From Clostridiaceae bacterium BRH_c20a (GTDB lineage Bacteria; Bacillota; Peptococcia; Peptococcales; BICA1-8), in NCBI GenBank assembly GCA_000961765.1, contig LADT01000035.1, positions 44,445-108,444 on the forward strand: a stretch of DNA of 64,000 nucleotides. The letters run 5' to 3'. Under the pieces are notes generated by a model. The model was not told where the DNA came from. It searched no databases and worked only from the letters and a program-made list of their open reading frames with translations. Below, piece by piece: positions 44,405 through 53,665 of the stretch; the first letter of the stretch is position 1; every line of letters starts with the position of its first letter. The position numbers and the translations under genes are program-made.

Positions 44405-45820
44405 TTATATCCTATCAGCTGCTGCTTTTCTACCTGCAATCCGACCAATAACTAGGCATTCAGTTATGGCACAACTACCTAGCCTGCAGGCCCCATGGAT
44501 ACCCCCAGTGACCTCTCCGGCAGCATAGAGCCCCATAATCGGTTGTTGATCTCGATGAATGACTCTAGCAGATACGTCTATCTGGAGGCCGCCCATGGTG
44601 TGATGAACTTTCGGCCAGATACGCATAGCATAGAACGGCGGTTCTTCCAAAGTTGTTGCTTCATTTAGTATGGGTTTTTGAAAATCATTGTCTTTTCCTT
44701 TTTTGACCATATCATTAAATCTTGCAAGGGTAGCCTTCAAAGCCCCATAATCTACTCCATAGTACCGAGCTAGGTCATCTAGGGAATTATAGGTTTTTAC
44801 TACTCCTTTTTCCAGCGCCCGGGTAAGGTTCCAGTCAGCAATTTTAACCCCAGCAGCATCAGCAATTCCTATAACAGGGTGCTTCTGTTTTAGTAGGGCT
44901 TCAGCCAGACTTTTTCGGTCATTGAGTTCGTTAACAAAACGATTTCCCGTTTCAGGGTCCACCAGTATACCATAGGGAAGCACTACATAGTCGCCAAATA
45001 GAGGACCAGCTCCGAAGCCATTCTCATCCGGTGAGGTCCATGGTCCCAACTGAATCCTAGAAAGCTGCACGGGATTTGCTCCAATTCTTAAGCATTCTTT
45101 GATAATCTCAGCAGTAGCGAAAGGTTTATTGGTACTCTTCAAAGTATTGTCCAAACGAGGGTCCTGAGCCCGGCGGAATTCCACATCGCTGCCAAATCCA
45201 CCTGAGGCAACAATAACCGCTTTAGCAGCCGGGATGGTTCTTTCGATGCCAATATTCGACTGGTTATACCGATAGCCATCAATAATCTGAACTCCAGTAA
45301 CACGTCCCATCTCATCTTGGATCAATGCCCTAACATATGTCCCCAGAAAAATTGGGACCTTCAATTCCTTTAAGCGAGCGAGCTGCCTTTTAATGAGCTC
45401 TGAGCCAGAAATTGACTCAGGTGTGTAACATCGGGCTACTGTATGACCACCAAAGATGTCTACCCGCTCTTTATATTTTACTCCTAAATAGTCCCTGGAC
45501 CATAGAAAAGCTTCATTGGCTCCTTCTGTAACAACTTTTACCAGTTCCGGATAGTTAAGCCCTTCACCGGCAGTTAACATGTCTTGGTACATCAGTTCAG
45601 GGGAGTCGGATATGCCGGCATCTATCTGATATGTCGTTCCCGGAGCGGCAATGCCACCATCGCTAATGACGGAGTTGCCGCCTGGTGCCATCATTTTTTC
45701 CAGCACAATAACTGAGACCCCGGCTTCGGCCGCTTCAATTGCAGCAGCCAAACCCGCAAAACCCGAGCCCACGACAATAATGTCAATTCCCGACTCAAAA
45801 ACAGAGGTATTTATCGTCAT
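44405..45820 (-). CDS. FAD-dependent fumarate reductase/flavocytochrome c-type oxidoreductase
   Basis: 471 residues from the ATG at 45820, 6 bases after GAGGAG. The FAD site is IIVVGSGFAGLAAAIEAAEAG, then VLEKMMAPGGNSVISDGG. The C-terminal block MGGLQIDVSAR, GLYAAGEVTGGIHGACRLGSCA matches the fumarate reductase/3-ketosteroid dehydrogenase flavoprotein group. No signal peptide, heme site or FMN-binding domain, so it is a soluble flavoprotein whose electron donor is unknown. Confidence 0.88.
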   Translation of the reverse strand: MTINTSVFESGIDIIVVGSGFAGLAAAIEAAEAGVSVIVLEKMMAPGGNSVISDGGIAAPGTTYQIDAGISDSPELMYQDMLTAGEGLNYPELVKVVTEGANEAFLWSRDYLGVKYKERVDIFGGHTVARCYTPESISGSELIKRQLARLKELKVPIFLGTYVRALIQDEMGRVTGVQIIDGYRYNQSNIGIERTIPAAKAVIVASGGFGSDVEFRRAQDPRLDNTLKSTNKPFATAEIIKECLRIGANPVQLSRIQLGPWTSPDENGFGAGPLFGDYVVLPYGILVDPETGNRFVNELNDRKSLAEALLKQKHPVIGIADAAGVKIADWNLTRALEKGVVKTYNSLDDLARYYGVDYGALKATLARFNDMVKKGKDNDFQKPILNEATTLEEPPFYAMRIWPKVHHTMGGLQIDVSARVIHRDQQPIMGLYAAGEVTGGIHGACRLGSCAITECLVIGRIAGRKAAADRI

Positions 45821-45885
45821 AATCATTCTCCTCAGTAGTTTTTATGGCAAATCTGCTTACAATGGTATTAATAACATATCTATTA

Positions 45886-46080
45886 TTAAGCTAACACTTC
45901 CTTAACTCTGCCTACAACGCCATTCTCAAGCATCACTTTTATTCCATGGGGGTGATTAAATGAATTGGTAAGAATCTTTTGAACTACACCATCAGTTAAT
46001 TTCCCAGAACGCTGATCTTGTTTCTGAACAATCCTTACTCTGGTACCTACTTTTATATTTTCTCGTTCAGTTCCTTTCAT
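45886..46080 (-). CDS. YwbE-family protein (DUF2196)
   Basis: 64 residues, the family's full length. VGTRVRIVQKQDQRSGKLTDG and the C-terminal HPHGIKVMLENGVVGRVKEV are the conserved parts. AAGGAG precedes the ATG. A small cytosolic protein with an SH3-like fold expected; role unknown. Confidence 0.85.
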   Translation of the reverse strand: MKGTERENIKVGTRVRIVQKQDQRSGKLTDGVVQKILTNSFNHPHGIKVMLENGVVGRVKEVLA

Positions 46081-46393
46081 TGTAACATTTCTCCTTCATA
46101 TTTTCGATATATCCCACTAATACTAATATCAAATATAAATCAAATATAAACCCTGTAAATAGTTTTACCCATGCTTTGGACAAATCAAAACTTAAATCAA
46201 TATACTTTATTAATTCAGTTGAAAATATGGGTTAAATGTATACTATAGTGATAATAATTTCCATTCAAAATTTACAACACCCTATCCGCCGTCAGCCCAT
46301 TCAAAGGGATTAAATCGGCATAAAAATACCCCGCAACTTCACGAACCTGATCTCGCGAATCTACAGAGCTACACTAAATTTATCGATGAATTA
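46081..46393. other. Spacer without recognised gene
   Basis: About 310 AT-rich bases between the YwbE gene's start and the 3' end of the DUF3231 remnant. No frame longer than 40 codons with recognisable content, no clear hairpin. Confidence 0.35.
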
Positions 46394-46906
46394 TCATTGT
46401 ATTGGCATTATTGGAGGAATCTGTAACCAGCCTTTTTCTTTCCCAAATAGACAAAGTTGATTAAACTCATCCATTTTTTCATTAAGTAAACCAATAAACA
46501 TTGCCCTAAGATTATCATTAATTACACATAATCTTAATGATTCTGCGCAAATTGTTAAAAAATCTTGCAAACCTGAAAAAAGGCGGCGGAAAATAAACTC
46601 ATCTTTTATTATCCCGCTATCCGCATCAAAGTTAATAGTCTTTCTGGGTCAAGGTGGTAACGGCAACTTAAATAGCGCTAATTGCTTTTCTATAACGGAA
46701 GACTGATTCTTTAATAGAGTTATCATCTTTTTAAGTATAGTGCGAAGTTCGGAATCATGGGCGTAATTGTAGAACATTTCTAACGAATCATCCCAGTCAT
46801 ATCTGGATACCAAATTGTCCCATAAGATATATGCTTCTCCTGCGGATAATGTAGGTTTTTGCGCTGTGTCATATCGCCCTATGTGGAAATTACCTAGCTG
46901 AACCAT
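46394..46906 (-). pseudogene. DUF3231 gene interrupted by an in-frame TGA
   Basis: The first 85 residues (LGNFHIGRYDTAQKPTLSAG through LALFKLPLPP) are intact. An in-frame TGA at 46649-46651 then interrupts, and the same frame continues PRKTINFDADSGIIKDEFIF, FRRLFSGLQDFLTICAESL and ends GKEKGWLQIPPIMPIQ at 46394. The neighbouring paralogue reads LPDRPPKSVKF at this place, so the stop replaces an arginine and fits a CGA to TGA change. Total length would be 170 codons against 172 in the paralogue. Either a recent nonsense mutation or readthrough. Confidence 0.82.
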
Positions 46907-46908
46907 AT

Positions 46909-47427
46909 TTATCCCTCACTTTGTAATATCAACGGGGGGTTCTGCAACCAGCCTTTCAGCTTTCCATATTTGCAGATATCATTATAAGCATCTAACTCAT
47001 CTTTAAGAAATCCCAGAAAGATTTTTCTTAAATCATCGTTATATACCATAGTTTTGACCGTCCGTATCAAATTATCGATAAATGATTGAATTCCAGTAAA
47101 TAGTTTACGAAAGACATATTCATCATTAATTATATTACCTTCCAATTTAAATTTAACACTCTTTGGAGGGCGATCGGGGAGGGATAGATGATACTTATCC
47201 ATTTCCTTTTCTAAAATATTCACCTGTTTCTCAAGAATATCCATTAAACCTTTTTTCATAATTAATTTGAACTCTTCATCGTGTACAGCATTAAGGTATA
47301 TTTGAGTTACATGAATTATGTCATAACGGGCAACAAGATTATCCCATAACAAATAGGCTTCACCGCTATAAATATTTGGAGATTTAGCGGACTGTGCCCA
47401 ACCAATATGAAGGTCCTTTAACTGCAT
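46909..47427 (-). CDS. DUF3231 protein (ferritin-like, spore-coat type)
   Basis: 172 residues. Opens LKDLHIGWAQSAKSPNIYSGEAYLLWDNLVARYD, with a helical core and RTVKTMVYNDDLRKIF later and the C-terminal KYGKLKGWLQNPP. DUF3231 proteins are four-helix relatives of CotF coat proteins in spore formers. Tandem with an interrupted paralogue two bases downstream. Confidence 0.8.
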   Translation of the reverse strand: MQLKDLHIGWAQSAKSPNIYSGEAYLLWDNLVARYDIIHVTQIYLNAVHDEEFKLIMKKGLMDILEKQVNILEKEMDKYHLSLPDRPPKSVKFKLEGNIINDEYVFRKLFTGIQSFIDNLIRTVKTMVYNDDLRKIFLGFLKDELDAYNDICKYGKLKGWLQNPPLILQSEG

Positions 47428-47615
47428 GTCTTCACCCCCAAATGCCTATTTTTTCTTCCCTACATCCATGGAAATAATACTTTAGCACTCTTGAGTATTT
47501 TATCTTTGATGAAACAATTTTATGCAAAAACACAAACTTATGAGAAGTCATAAACAGTCCTTAAGCCTGCAAATACTTTCCAGGTTAATAATCCTGAAAA
47601 TAAGACAAATTATTA

Positions 47616-47707
47616 AAGGCAGAAAGAAATGAGCAAGCGCACCACGGCTGCAACCGGGATATAATCCGTGGACCGCATGACCCGGCGCTCATTTTACTTT
47701 CTGCCTT
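47616..47707. ncRNA. Candidate structured RNA with pseudoknot, strand uncertain
   Basis: An outer stem pairs AAGGCAGAAAG (47616-47626) with CTTTCTGCCTT (47697-47707), extended by ATGAGC with GCTCAT. Inside, CCACGG (47642-47647) can pair with CCGTGG (47666-47671), and CCGGG (47654-47658) with CCCGG (47681-47685). The two pairings interleave, which makes an H-type pseudoknot. The block is GC-rich in an AT-rich spacer. It does not match a riboswitch or ribozyme I know. It could also act simply as a terminator for either side. Confidence 0.45.
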
Positions 47708-47766
47708 ATTATTATTTTATAATGCTAGACTTTATTTTCCGCCCATGCTAATTGAGAAAGCTATAT

Positions 47767-48159
47767 TTATGTTTCTTTTTCAAATTTGGTTTTGCATTTA
47801 GGGCAGTTAATAATAATTTTACCTTTGCCCTTTGGAAGTCGTAACGTTGACCTGCAATTTGGACATTTAAAATATCTATGTGTCTTTAAAGTTTTAATTC
47901 CACTCTGTGTCTTCTTAAACCATGAATAAAGGGGACTTATCAGCATGAAAAACTTATAGTTTTCCATACTTCGCTTCGCAATATTTCTTGATAACATTCT
48001 ATAAATACATAACCCCAAGGGAATATAGCTAATAAATGCTAACAGTGGAAGTCTGATTATCTGAGCTATCAAGGCTAATAAAACTGAGAGTATGAGTAAA
48101 GCCATAGAAAACTGATCCACTCCATACCTATCCATCATAAATTTTCTTAACCAATTCAT
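47767..48159 (-). CDS. Membrane protein with C-terminal zinc ribbon
   Basis: 130 residues: two hydrophobic helices in the first 60 residues, a basic linker, then CPNCRSTLRLPKGKGKIIINCPKC, a four-cysteine zinc ribbon. AGGAG precedes the ATG. Function unknown; resembles small clostridial zinc-ribbon membrane proteins. Confidence 0.75.
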   Translation of the reverse strand: MNWLRKFMMDRYGVDQFSMALLILSVLLALIAQIIRLPLLAFISYIPLGLCIYRMLSRNIAKRSMENYKFFMLISPLYSWFKKTQSGIKTLKTHRYFKCPNCRSTLRLPKGKGKIIINCPKCKTKFEKET

Positions 48160-48298
48160 TTTAATTACTCCTCATTTATTATTTTGTGGCAGAGGAAAGA
48201 CAATAAATACCCTATGCCATAAACCTATAATGAAATAGGTATTCTATCATTTCTTCATTATTCAATGTCCATGGACTACCCCAGACATATTAATTTTA

Positions 48299-49129
48299 TT
48301 AAGGTTCCCGATTAAACTGATTCCTAACTATGGTTTTGACCTTATCATGTTTTTCTAGAGTTTTCTCTAAAACCGTATCAAAAACAAAGGGTAAGCCCTT
48401 TTGTAAAACCTTTACGCCTTCTTCTGTAATTCCACCCTGAGTTGCTACTCGGGATATAGTTTCATTAAAGCTGATGTCCTTTGCCTGTAATAGCTTGGCT
48501 GTTCCATATAATGTACTTCTCACCATGCCTTCAGCCTCTTCTCTTGTTAAGGTGCTTTGTCTAATCCCTGCTTCTATAAATTCCTGGAAAATAGCAGCTA
48601 TAAAACCTACTGCACAACTAGTAAGGTCTGCAGCAATTTCAAAGTTCTCTTCCTTAATGTTTTTAACTGAACTTATAGCTCCCAAAAGCTCTTCAATATT
48701 ATTTCTGCTATCCGACTCAAACCTGCTGTTATGGCAGACCAGGGTTATCCCCTCCTCAACTTCCGAGATAAAGGTGGGAATAATCTTAGTAATTCGTCCT
48801 GAAAATTCCGACTCTAGGTCTTTAATGGTAACACATGCGGCGATAGAGATTAAGTGAGTATCATCCCTCAGAAGCGGCTTTATTTCTGCCAATACGTCTT
48901 TTATATCCAGAGGCTTAACACACAGAAAAACATATTTGCATCCCTTTACTGCTTCTCCATTATTAATTTCAGTATGTATTCCTGGCCATTTGTTTTCTAA
49001 CTCCATAAGCTTACTTTTTGTTCGGGTTGAAACAACTAGCTCCTCAGCCTTTAACGCCCCCGTTTTTAAAAATCCATCAATTAACATCTTAGCCATACTT
49101 CCGTACCCTATAAAACAATATTTATCCAT
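48299..49129 (-). CDS. proC: Pyrroline-5-carboxylate reductase family protein
   Basis: 276 residues. The dinucleotide-binding start is CFIGYGSMAKMLIDGFLKTG, with VSTRTKSKL and FLCVKPLDIKDVL following. The C-terminal substrate part shows LTSCAVGFIAAIFQEFIEAG, RSTLYGTAKLLQ and VATQGGITEEGVKVLQKGLP, all in ProC order. It reduces pyrroline-5-carboxylate to proline with NAD(P)H. GGAGG precedes the ATG. Some divergence in the first half leaves a paralogue with another imine substrate possible. Confidence 0.88.
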   Translation of the reverse strand: MDKYCFIGYGSMAKMLIDGFLKTGALKAEELVVSTRTKSKLMELENKWPGIHTEINNGEAVKGCKYVFLCVKPLDIKDVLAEIKPLLRDDTHLISIAACVTIKDLESEFSGRITKIIPTFISEVEEGITLVCHNSRFESDSRNNIEELLGAISSVKNIKEENFEIAADLTSCAVGFIAAIFQEFIEAGIRQSTLTREEAEGMVRSTLYGTAKLLQAKDISFNETISRVATQGGITEEGVKVLQKGLPFVFDTVLEKTLEKHDKVKTIVRNQFNREP

Positions 49130-49153
49130 TTGCTTACCTCCAATGGCAATGAA

Positions 49154-49489
49154 TTAATTATAAATATATTCTTTCAAAACATTGCTTGCCCACATTCTAA
49201 ACTGCGTGCCTCGTAATGATTTTACACGATAACCAACAGAAATAATGACATCAAAGTTGTAGTAGTCAACCTGATATGTTTTACCGTCGGCAGCAGTTGT
49301 TGCAAAATTTGCATCAACTGAATTTCTTATCAGTTCACCTTCATTTCCTTGAATTTAAAAAATATATTCGTTGTCTCCCTGATTATAAGTCTCAATTATA
49401 TTTCCTTCATTATAATAGTCGTATCCTCTATCTAAAATTGTCTTGTTGATATGGTTCTCAAATATTCTTCTATAATACCTCAACTTCAT
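49154..49489 (-). pseudogene. SWIM-like N-terminal fragment joined to a RhuM-family C-terminal fragment
   Basis: From ATG at 49489 the frame reads 44 codons with KTILDRGYDYYNEGNIIETY, like the start of SWIM zinc-finger proteins, and stops at TAA 49355-49357. Without changing frame it continues GNEGELIRNSVDANFATTAA and YYNFDVIISVGYRVKSLRGT, FRMWASNVLKEYI, the mid-part of RhuM/Fic-like virulence proteins, to a stop at 49154. Two unrelated fragments therefore meet near 49350, so this is a deletion scar. Confidence 0.6.
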
Positions 49490-49949
49490 TTTATTAATTT
49501 AGATGTAATATAGCAAGGAGGTAACGAGATTTGCAACGAGACATCCATCGCCTCGTCAAAGATGCTTTGTATGCCATCGTCAATATACTTTCGCTCTAAA
49601 GAATAGGGTATATCGTGTAGTGTTTCCTTAATCTCTTGCTTCCCGCACGGACACGGATAGAAAAATAAAGTGGAGTGACCTGACCATAAAGTAATCCCAC
49701 CTTGACTTGTGTGTCCAGAAAATGTACATTTTTAACCTGGAGTTCAACCAACACTTATTTCCAGACTGGGAACCCATGCTACAAACGGGTTTCAACTCTA
49801 TGAAAAGTCTACACTACATTGAGTTTTTTTTAAAAGGAATCCTGCAATAGCATGGTTTTCGAGGATTTTATGGTTAAACGCCAGTTTAACCAAATTACTA
49901 TTCCCTCCAAACTACTCCCGATGTCCATGGAATCATTTTGCCCAAAATT
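49490..49949. other. Degraded coding remnants
   Basis: Leftward, a frame ending at 49486 reads PCPCGKQEIKETLHDIPY and then YIDDGIQSIFDEAMD, clearly protein-like but from no family I can name, and without a start. The rest up to 49949 shows no supported gene. Confidence 0.4.
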
Positions 49950-49950
49950 A

Positions 49951-49978
49951 AAAAAGCCCTGATTACTCAAGGCTTTGG
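49951..49978 (-). terminator. Terminator of the NosD-like gene
   Basis: Read leftward, AAAGCCTTGA pairs with TCAGGGCTTT across a short loop and is followed by TTTAATTTT; it lies 18 bases after the stop codon. Confidence 0.75.
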
Positions 49979-49995
49979 CACGCCAATATCCTATT

Positions 49996-52386
49996 TTATC
50001 TGGGCCCCTCAATGACTACCGAATAATTTCCTTGTTTTATACTTTTGGACTTTAGCACAACCCTTTTATATTCGCCAAATTTAAGGTTTACTTTCTGTGT
50101 GGCTACAGCTTTTCCGTTTATATAAACTACAGCAGATACGTCCATAGGTTTAAAAGCATGGGGCTCGTTTCCGGCATAAAGCTCCGTATTTCCAAGCTTA
50201 ACAGCAATTTCCCCCGCTGCGGGGTAGGCTAAAACCCTCAACTGCCTTTTGTTAACCACCTTTTCTGTTAGACCGTGAATAAGCAAACCCGAGCCTTTTA
50301 TATCTATAAAGGCATTATTCTTTATGGTTGCACTTTTATCCATAGTTTCATAGATACCAACACCCCAACTGTCAGAAAAGGTGTTATTTTCGATAACGCA
50401 GGTCTTACCGTCTACCTGATCTCCAAAATGCTGCAATCCCCAATAGGCGGTTTTTGAAATAGTATTTCCTGATATTATACTGTTGGGGCTTGAACCAATT
50501 AATGTAATACCCTTGATACTGTTAATAATTTTATTGTTTACGATGCGCACGTTGGCTAGAGTATGTTCGGTACAGATGGCACAATAGGTGTTTTTTATCG
50601 TATTGTTTTCGATGACTGACCCGATATTTTCTAAGGCTATTGCGGCAGCAAAAGTTCCAACCCAGGAACCTGCATTCTCCAACAAACTGTTTTTCATCAC
50701 AAATTTGGCATCTTTGTAGACTTTAATAGAAAGTGCATGCCTTTTCTCCGGACCAATAATCTGACTGTCGTAGATTTCCAGTGTCCCACCCGGCTTAACA
50801 TGAATCCAAAGATCATTGACCATGCCTTCCGGTTTGTAGGTGAGATTTGTCTTTTTTAGAACCAAGGAGGCACCAGATTCGATAATAATGCTTTCCTTCA
50901 TAATCAAATGCTTATTCTCCCAAACCTGCTGATCCCTGATGACCAACTGAGTATTTTGGACATTGCCAAGTGGACTTAAAGTCAAGGGGATTAACTGAGC
51001 TGAAGTAATTATGTTTGGTATGCCAGCCGGTTCTGAATCCTTAACGTTTAAAGATACGTTATAAGCCCCTTTTGTTATCTGCCCCCAATAATTGCCCTGC
51101 CAAAGGTTTCCGGTACCGTCATCAAAAGCATTGCGTACATTCGTATTCAAATTGTTGTAGGAAAGAGTGTTGTTTGTTGAGTCTGTTGCGATAATTCCCT
51201 CATAAGAACCGGTAATAGAATTATTCGATATTTTATTGTTATCTGCGGAAAAAAGAAAGAAACCTCTCTCGTTACCTTCCAGGATGTTGGCTTGTGCTAA
51301 ACCGCCAGTTGAATGAAAAATGGATACCCCCACATTGGCTGCCGTAATCTTGTTATTGAGAACCTGGACATTATCAGAGCGGTAAATCTGGATGGCATCA
51401 TCCCAGATATCAGTGAAGGTATTATTGTTAATTACCGTATTATTTGCATATTTCAGGGCTAACCCGTATCCTGCTCCTTTTAATTGGTTATTGCGGATGG
51501 TATTGTTCTCCGATTGAAAAATCAGAAACATGGCACTGCCGGAGGAAATCATGGTATTGTTTTCAATGATATTGTTATTTGACCAACGCTCCAGACCTAT
51601 ACCCGCTTCCCCTTTACCAAAAGAACTTGCCACCCACCAGTTGGCAACTTTCTCTTTAAGGTTGGGTGGAGAGTCTGTGCCAATTATGGTGTTCCCGGAA
51701 ATTATATTGTTACTGGCTGTATTACCACTTATGCTATTAGTCAAGCCCGAAATATAGTTATTAGCAATCTCGCATTCTTTTGAATCGCAAATAAATATTT
51801 CTTTATTATCACGGCGGGGAACGAAGTTCTTTTCATCAAAAGGCGCTATCTTATTCCCCCTAATTTTTGCTTTTGAAGAAACATAAACTGAAATACCCGG
51901 GAAGTTATAATCATTGGACAAATAAAACCTGTTATTTTCAATGTTTACGTTATCCGTATGCCATGCTTCAATTCCTATTCCAAAAAAGTCATTGTTTTTA
52001 AAACTTATCAGTCCCGTATTATTGTTTGTAGTAATCAGCAAACCTTTAGATGAATTTGTAGTAAAGCTAGAGTTATTTACCTGGAGGCTTCCCCCATCTC
52101 TGGCTCTTATCCTTGTTAATTCCTCATAACTCAATTCTGCAGGGTTGTCTACAATAACTCTTATTTGACAATTGTTCAGGACAAGGCTCCCGCCTCTTTC
52201 AACAAACAGCTTGCCTTTAAGGATAATCTCTTCACCTTCATGAACCTCATTGCCGGTAACAACCCAATCGCTTGTTACCTCTACCTTCTTCAAACCGCTG
52301 TTCTCAATGGCTGAAGTGCCTATAGGAACCTGAGCTAATACCAATATAAGACCCAATATCAGTATTAATGCTTTTTTCACTAACAT
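49996..52386 (-). CDS. Secreted NosD-like right-handed beta-helix protein
   Basis: 796 residues from the ATG at 52386 (AAAGGATG upstream); a signal peptide VKKALILILGLILVLAQVPIG follows. Then two blocks of parallel beta-helix repeats (about 60-420 and 520-700) with the recurring NN-I.NN.I turn pattern, e.g. NNIIENNTMISSGSAMFLI and NNTVINNNTFTDIWDDAIQ. A short C-terminal beta domain follows. The fold is that of polysaccharide lyases, C5-epimerases and NosD copper chaperones; no nos gene is near, so a carbohydrate-binding or processing role outside the cell is likelier. Confidence 0.85.
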   Translation of the reverse strand: MLVKKALILILGLILVLAQVPIGTSAIENSGLKKVEVTSDWVVTGNEVHEGEEIILKGKLFVERGGSLVLNNCQIRVIVDNPAELSYEELTRIRARDGGSLQVNNSSFTTNSSKGLLITTNNNTGLISFKNNDFFGIGIEAWHTDNVNIENNRFYLSNDYNFPGISVYVSSKAKIRGNKIAPFDEKNFVPRRDNKEIFICDSKECEIANNYISGLTNSISGNTASNNIISGNTIIGTDSPPNLKEKVANWWVASSFGKGEAGIGLERWSNNNIIENNTMISSGSAMFLIFQSENNTIRNNQLKGAGYGLALKYANNTVINNNTFTDIWDDAIQIYRSDNVQVLNNKITAANVGVSIFHSTGGLAQANILEGNERGFFLFSADNNKISNNSITGSYEGIIATDSTNNTLSYNNLNTNVRNAFDDGTGNLWQGNYWGQITKGAYNVSLNVKDSEPAGIPNIITSAQLIPLTLSPLGNVQNTQLVIRDQQVWENKHLIMKESIIIESGASLVLKKTNLTYKPEGMVNDLWIHVKPGGTLEIYDSQIIGPEKRHALSIKVYKDAKFVMKNSLLENAGSWVGTFAAAIALENIGSVIENNTIKNTYCAICTEHTLANVRIVNNKIINSIKGITLIGSSPNSIISGNTISKTAYWGLQHFGDQVDGKTCVIENNTFSDSWGVGIYETMDKSATIKNNAFIDIKGSGLLIHGLTEKVVNKRQLRVLAYPAAGEIAVKLGNTELYAGNEPHAFKPMDVSAVVYINGKAVATQKVNLKFGEYKRVVLKSKSIKQGNYSVVIEGPR

Positions 52387-52846
52387 AAACACATCCTTTC
52401 CAATGTAAAGTCTATTGTCTAGATTACCTTTGATTTTATTTATTAATTGCAAACCCTTTTTATAGCCATATTATACCATATAATTAAAATTTAAAAATAG
52501 ACGCTAATCTGAAAACAAAATCCCTTTAATAGTTGCATCCATATCCATTGTGGAGCGGATATCGCGAAAAAGAAAAACCATGCATGAGGGTCTTAGAACA
52601 CATGTTCAGATTGAATAATCTTATATTTTTTCAGTCAGATTAGTTAATTTGACGGAGTATCTATAGTCGATTTAATTTGCAGTTTTAGGTAGACTTTGGG
52701 TTGGAAGAAAGCGCTTTATAACACTTAAACTTCAAAGGAATCAATTTGTTGTTTTTCAAAATCAATTTACTCCATATAAATGCGCAATTTGTCGGTCACT
52801 TAAATCTTCATCATAATATTAAGCAACAACCATTTACTATATCAAT
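52387..52846. other. Spacer without recognised gene
   Basis: About 460 AT-rich bases between the beta-helix gene's promoter side and the toxin gene. No frame with recognisable content; probably the promoter of the beta-helix gene plus decayed sequence. Confidence 0.35.
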
Positions 52847-53164
52847 CTACCGCACCAGCCACCCATAATCCTGCCTGCAATCCACAATATAGTCAACGTA
52901 CACCGTCTGGTCCTTGATCTGGTATAAAATCAGATACCATTTTTCTACGAACATCTTATGATATTTATTAGGTGGAATAAATTCAGCTTCTAAAAACGAA
53001 AAACGCTCCGGCATCTGGTGCAGGGAGCGAATGGCGTCCATTAATTCGTTTTTCAATTTCCGGGCGGCAGAAGGGCTTTTCTGCGCTAAAAAACGAACAT
53101 GGTTTGCCAGCACCTTGCGTGAGCGGTCGGAAACAAAGACTTTATAATGCGGCATCTTTTCCAT
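52847..53164 (-). CDS. RelE/ParE-family toxin
   Basis: 105 residues from the ATG at 53164 (an ATG at 53155 is also possible). YKVFVSDRSRKVLANHVRFLAQ, the basic mid-part PSAARKLKNELMDAI, and the C-terminal LILYQIKDQTVYVDYIVDCRQDYGWL are typical of ParE/RelE toxins that act on gyrase or ribosome-bound mRNA. Its start overlaps the end of the antitoxin gene by 23 bases, the usual coupling of such pairs. Confidence 0.85.
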   Translation of the reverse strand: MEKMPHYKVFVSDRSRKVLANHVRFLAQKSPSAARKLKNELMDAIRSLHQMPERFSFLEAEFIPPNKYHKMFVEKWYLILYQIKDQTVYVDYIVDCRQDYGWLVR

Positions 53165-53432
53165 GTTCCACCTCGTCAATAATACTTTCCAGATAGCTGT
53201 CCAATTCATCCGGTGCAGTTCCGGCGCGGCCGGCCAGACGGTCTTCCTCAATAGCCAGCAGTTCTTCCCGTAGTTTTAACATTTTCTCGCGACGGTTAAA
53301 TGCCTCAATATCCATAACCACAAGATCGCCCTCACCGTTTTTTGTAAGATACACAGGTTCTCCGGTAGACTTGCACAACGCCGCAATCTCATTGTAATTC
53401 TGCCGGATGCTTGCGGATGGCTTAATCTGCAT
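53142..53432 (-). CDS. Phd/YefM-family antitoxin
   Basis: 96 residues. The N-terminal DNA-binding half is IKPSASIRQNYNEIAALCKSTGEPVYLTKNG, followed by DLVVMDIEAFNRREKMLKLR; the acidic C-terminal tail (ESIIDEVEHGKDAAL) would wrap the toxin. Expected to repress its own operon. AAGGAG precedes the ATG. Confidence 0.9.
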   Translation of the reverse strand: MQIKPSASIRQNYNEIAALCKSTGEPVYLTKNGEGDLVVMDIEAFNRREKMLKLREELLAIEEDRLAGRAGTAPDELDSYLESIIDEVEHGKDAAL

Positions 53433-53549
53433 GGTACCAACTCCTTATAGTAATATTCTAATCATATTATACCCATTTCTTACTATGGAATCAATCAACA
53501 ATTTCTTTACAACCTTTAAGGTTCCTGTAGCCGTTGTATCCCCAATGTA

Positions 53550-53665
53550 ATTTTCAAATAGTCGTTAATATCTTTTCCGCGCTTTGGTGACCATAATTAA
53601 AATCAGGATTATGTATCTGTTCCCAAATACCCAAAAATCCAACTCCCCTATTTTTCTGCACCACT
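53550..53665 (-). pseudogene. KilA-N domain fragment
   Basis: A leftward frame reads QKNRGVGFLGIWEQIHNPDF then NYGHQSAEKI, which matches the middle of KilA-N domains (compare EFLGVWEEMYNPNFN at 59150 in this window). No start, no C-terminus. Phage- or mobile-element-derived remnant. Confidence 0.6.

Noticed and set aside
47616..47707. Twister, HDV-like or preQ1-type ribozyme/riboswitch
   Set aside because: The interleaved pairing recalls these folds, but the conserved loop nucleotides of each are absent. Kept only as an unnamed RNA candidate.
49996..52386. NosD copper chaperone of nitrous oxide reductase
   Set aside because: The beta-helix is similar, but there is no nosZ, nosF or nosY nearby and the C-terminus differs; called only as a secreted beta-helix protein.
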